A stretch of 14,587 bases of DNA from Solirubrobacterales bacterium. Its GTDB lineage: Bacteria > Actinomycetota > Thermoleophilia > Solirubrobacterales > Solirubrobacteraceae. Positions 13,580 to 14,587 of the stretch are shown here, piece by piece (position 1 is the stretch's first letter; each line of letters starts with the position of its first letter). A program made the position numbers and the translations under genes. Where the stretch lies: positions 13,979 through 28,565 of the forward strand of contig JAPLCH010000088.1 in the NCBI GenBank assembly GCA_026392325.1, given 5' to 3'. Under the pieces are notes generated by a model. The model had not been told where the DNA came from. It saw nothing but the letters and a program-made list of their open reading frames with translations, and did no database searches.

Positions 13580-14544
13580 CTGAGGGGCGAGGCGCCGCGC
13601 TGGGCCGCAGGCTCGCAGAGCGTGACCTTGCTGCTGCTCCAGAGGCCCTGAACCTCCTTGAGAGCAGTGCTTCCGGAGACTCAGCTGATCGGAGTGACCT
13701 GCTTCGTGCCACATCGCCGGGCGCGCTTGGGCAGGAGCCCCCGGGATATGTGGTCGGCATTACCGGACCACCCGGGGCCGGCAAGTCCACGCTGATAAGT
13801 GCAATCGTCAAAGAGCTGCGCGCCGAGGACAAGTCCGTGGCGGTGATCGCTGTTGACCCGTCGTCGAAACGGTCGGGCGGTGCGCTCCTTGGTGACCGAG
13901 CGAGAATTGACTTTGACCCGGCTGACCGTGACCTTCTGATTCGCTCAATGGCTGCCGGGGACAGGCTTGGCGGCTTGGCCAGACCTACTCGGGATGCGGC
14001 TGCTGCACTTTCAGCCGCTTATGACTTCGTTGTTGTGGAGACGGTCGGGGTTGGTCAGTCTGAGACTGAGATCTCAGAAGTGGCCGACACAGTCTGCGTG
14101 GTTGTCCAGCCAGCCTCTGGGGACACATTGCAGTTCATCAAGAGCGGCATCATGGAAATCCCTGATGTTCTGGTCGTCACAAAGTCCGACCTTGGTCAGA
14201 TCGCCCAGCGCGCAAGACGGGACCTCAATGCTGCGCTCAGGTCATTGGGAGCCAAACACACCTCCGTGGTCGCGGTCTCAGCGGCACCGCCGGCGACTGG
14301 GATCACCGAGCTGCTTGATGCGGTAGAGGAGCACAGAGAGCGCTCTGACATTGCAGCCGGGCGTTCCGAACGCCGCAAGTCTCAGGCCCTTGAGGAGTTC
14401 GCAGATGAGTACGGCCGCTCCGGGCTGAGCCTTCTTGGCGGACGCCGCGAGGCTGGCAAGGAGCTGAGCTCACTTGACCCGTCATTGGATGTTCCCGGCA
14501 TGGTTGTTGAGCTCGCGCGTCGGGCTGGCATAGCGCTTCCCTGA
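13576..14544 (+). CDS. meaB: MeaB-type GTPase chaperone of the B12 mutase
   Basis: G-protein that gates adenosylcobalamin loading and protects the mutase from inactivation, 322 aa, the usual size. Walker A GPPGAGKST (64-72), AVDPSSKRSGGALLGDR (92-108, Mg/switch region), VETVGVGQSE (154-163, switch II) and TKSD (202-205) as the guanine-specificity motif. The C-terminal part from about 270 is the helical dimerisation arm. In the segment SMAAGDRLGGLA (124-135) the Arg common in the family's SMATRG form is not at its usual place, which may be lineage variation. The start is GTG, overlapping the mutase stop as GTGA (13576-13579), so the pair is translationally coupled and the partner of this MeaB is clearly that mutase. 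Confidence 0.94.
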   Translation: MTEGRGAALGRRLAERDLAAAPEALNLLESSASGDSADRSDLLRATSPGALGQEPPGYVVGITGPPGAGKSTLISAIVKELRAEDKSVAVIAVDPSSKRSGGALLGDRARIDFDPADRDLLIRSMAAGDRLGGLARPTRDAAAALSAAYDFVVVETVGVGQSETEISEVADTVCVVVQPASGDTLQFIKSGIMEIPDVLVVTKSDLGQIAQRARRDLNAALRSLGAKHTSVVAVSAAPPATGITELLDAVEEHRERSDIAAGRSERRKSQALEEFADEYGRSGLSLLGGRREAGKELSSLDPSLDVPGMVVELARRAGIALP

Positions 14545-14546
14545 CC

Positions 14547-14587
14547 TCAGGCAGAGGCGGACGAAGCGAACCAATCGCGGCTGAGGA
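14547..14587 (-). CDS. Possible C-terminal tail of a convergent gene
   Basis: A minus-strand frame enters at the right edge and ends at a TGA at 14547-14549, only 2 nt beyond the meaB stop. The 12 visible residues read LSRDWFASSASA. The tight convergent spacing matches other junctions in this window (1896-1899 and 10476/10495), but 41 bases cannot establish a gene or a function. Confidence 0.3.
   Translation of the reverse strand, partial: LSRDWFASSASA

Noticed and set aside
1..14587. CRISPR array, tRNA, rRNA, insertion sequence or prophage
   Set aside because: No regularly spaced repeats, cloverleaf-like segments, transposase motifs or integrase motifs were seen on reading both strands; this was by eye, not a covariance-model search.

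Overview
The window looks like chromosomal DNA from a high-GC, Gram-positive-type actinobacterium. Candidates include a Thermoleophilia-like or other deep-branching lineage, but I cannot place it from sequence alone. The evidence is lipoprotein and Sec signal peptides, an MntR with a C-terminal SH3-like domain, a ClpS of the cyanobacterial/actinobacterial type, ethylmalonyl-CoA pathway genes, and several genes whose -10-like hexamer lies only 7-8 nt before the start codon (leaderless pattern). Genes are tightly packed with many 1-4 nt overlaps. I see no rRNA, tRNA, CRISPR array, transposase or phage gene.

Layout. Positions 1-100 hold a GC-rich hairpin and no secure gene. A MIP-family channel (101-817, -) is divergent from a ThiY/NMT1-like substrate-binding lipoprotein (907-1899, +). 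A minus-strand run follows: mntR (3923-4600), mntH (2691-3926), an unrecognised 120-aa protein (2276-2638) and a degenerate receiver-like protein (1896-2255). mntR is divergent from ygfZ (4658-5674, +), with a possible DtxR-family operator in the short gap. ygfZ is followed by a small lipoprotein (5706-6152, +). Two stacked inverted repeats separate it from a convergent, very large secreted alpha/beta-hydrolase-like protein (6214-8712, -).

The right half is metabolic. A crotonyl-CoA carboxylase/reductase (8897-10153, +) is translationally coupled to an unrecognised aromatic-rich 107-aa protein (10153-10476, +). A minus-strand pair, an MBL-fold hydrolase and clpS (10495-11645), is inserted between these and an ethylmalonyl-CoA mutase-type B12 enzyme (11675-13579, +). 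The mutase overlaps its G-protein chaperone meaB (13576-14544, +). A gene tail on the minus strand may occupy the last 41 bases.

How the genes work together. Ccr converts crotonyl-CoA to ethylmalonyl-CoA, and the mutase, assisted by MeaB, would convert its epimer to methylsuccinyl-CoA. These are the two diagnostic steps of the ethylmalonyl-CoA pathway for acetate/C2 assimilation; the epimerase and the later steps are not in the window. The most striking observation is that the mutase lacks about 28-32 residues immediately after the active-site motif SYHLQEAGAT. In methylmalonyl-CoA mutase and Ecm/MeaA homologues this stretch is a barrel helix and loop. The deletion is in frame and the rest of the protein is intact. 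Other points of interest are the coupled 107-aa protein, the Mn-type ligand set of MntR with a candidate operator overlapping two leaderless-looking promoters, and the 29-bp divergent gap between the MBL gene and the mutase.
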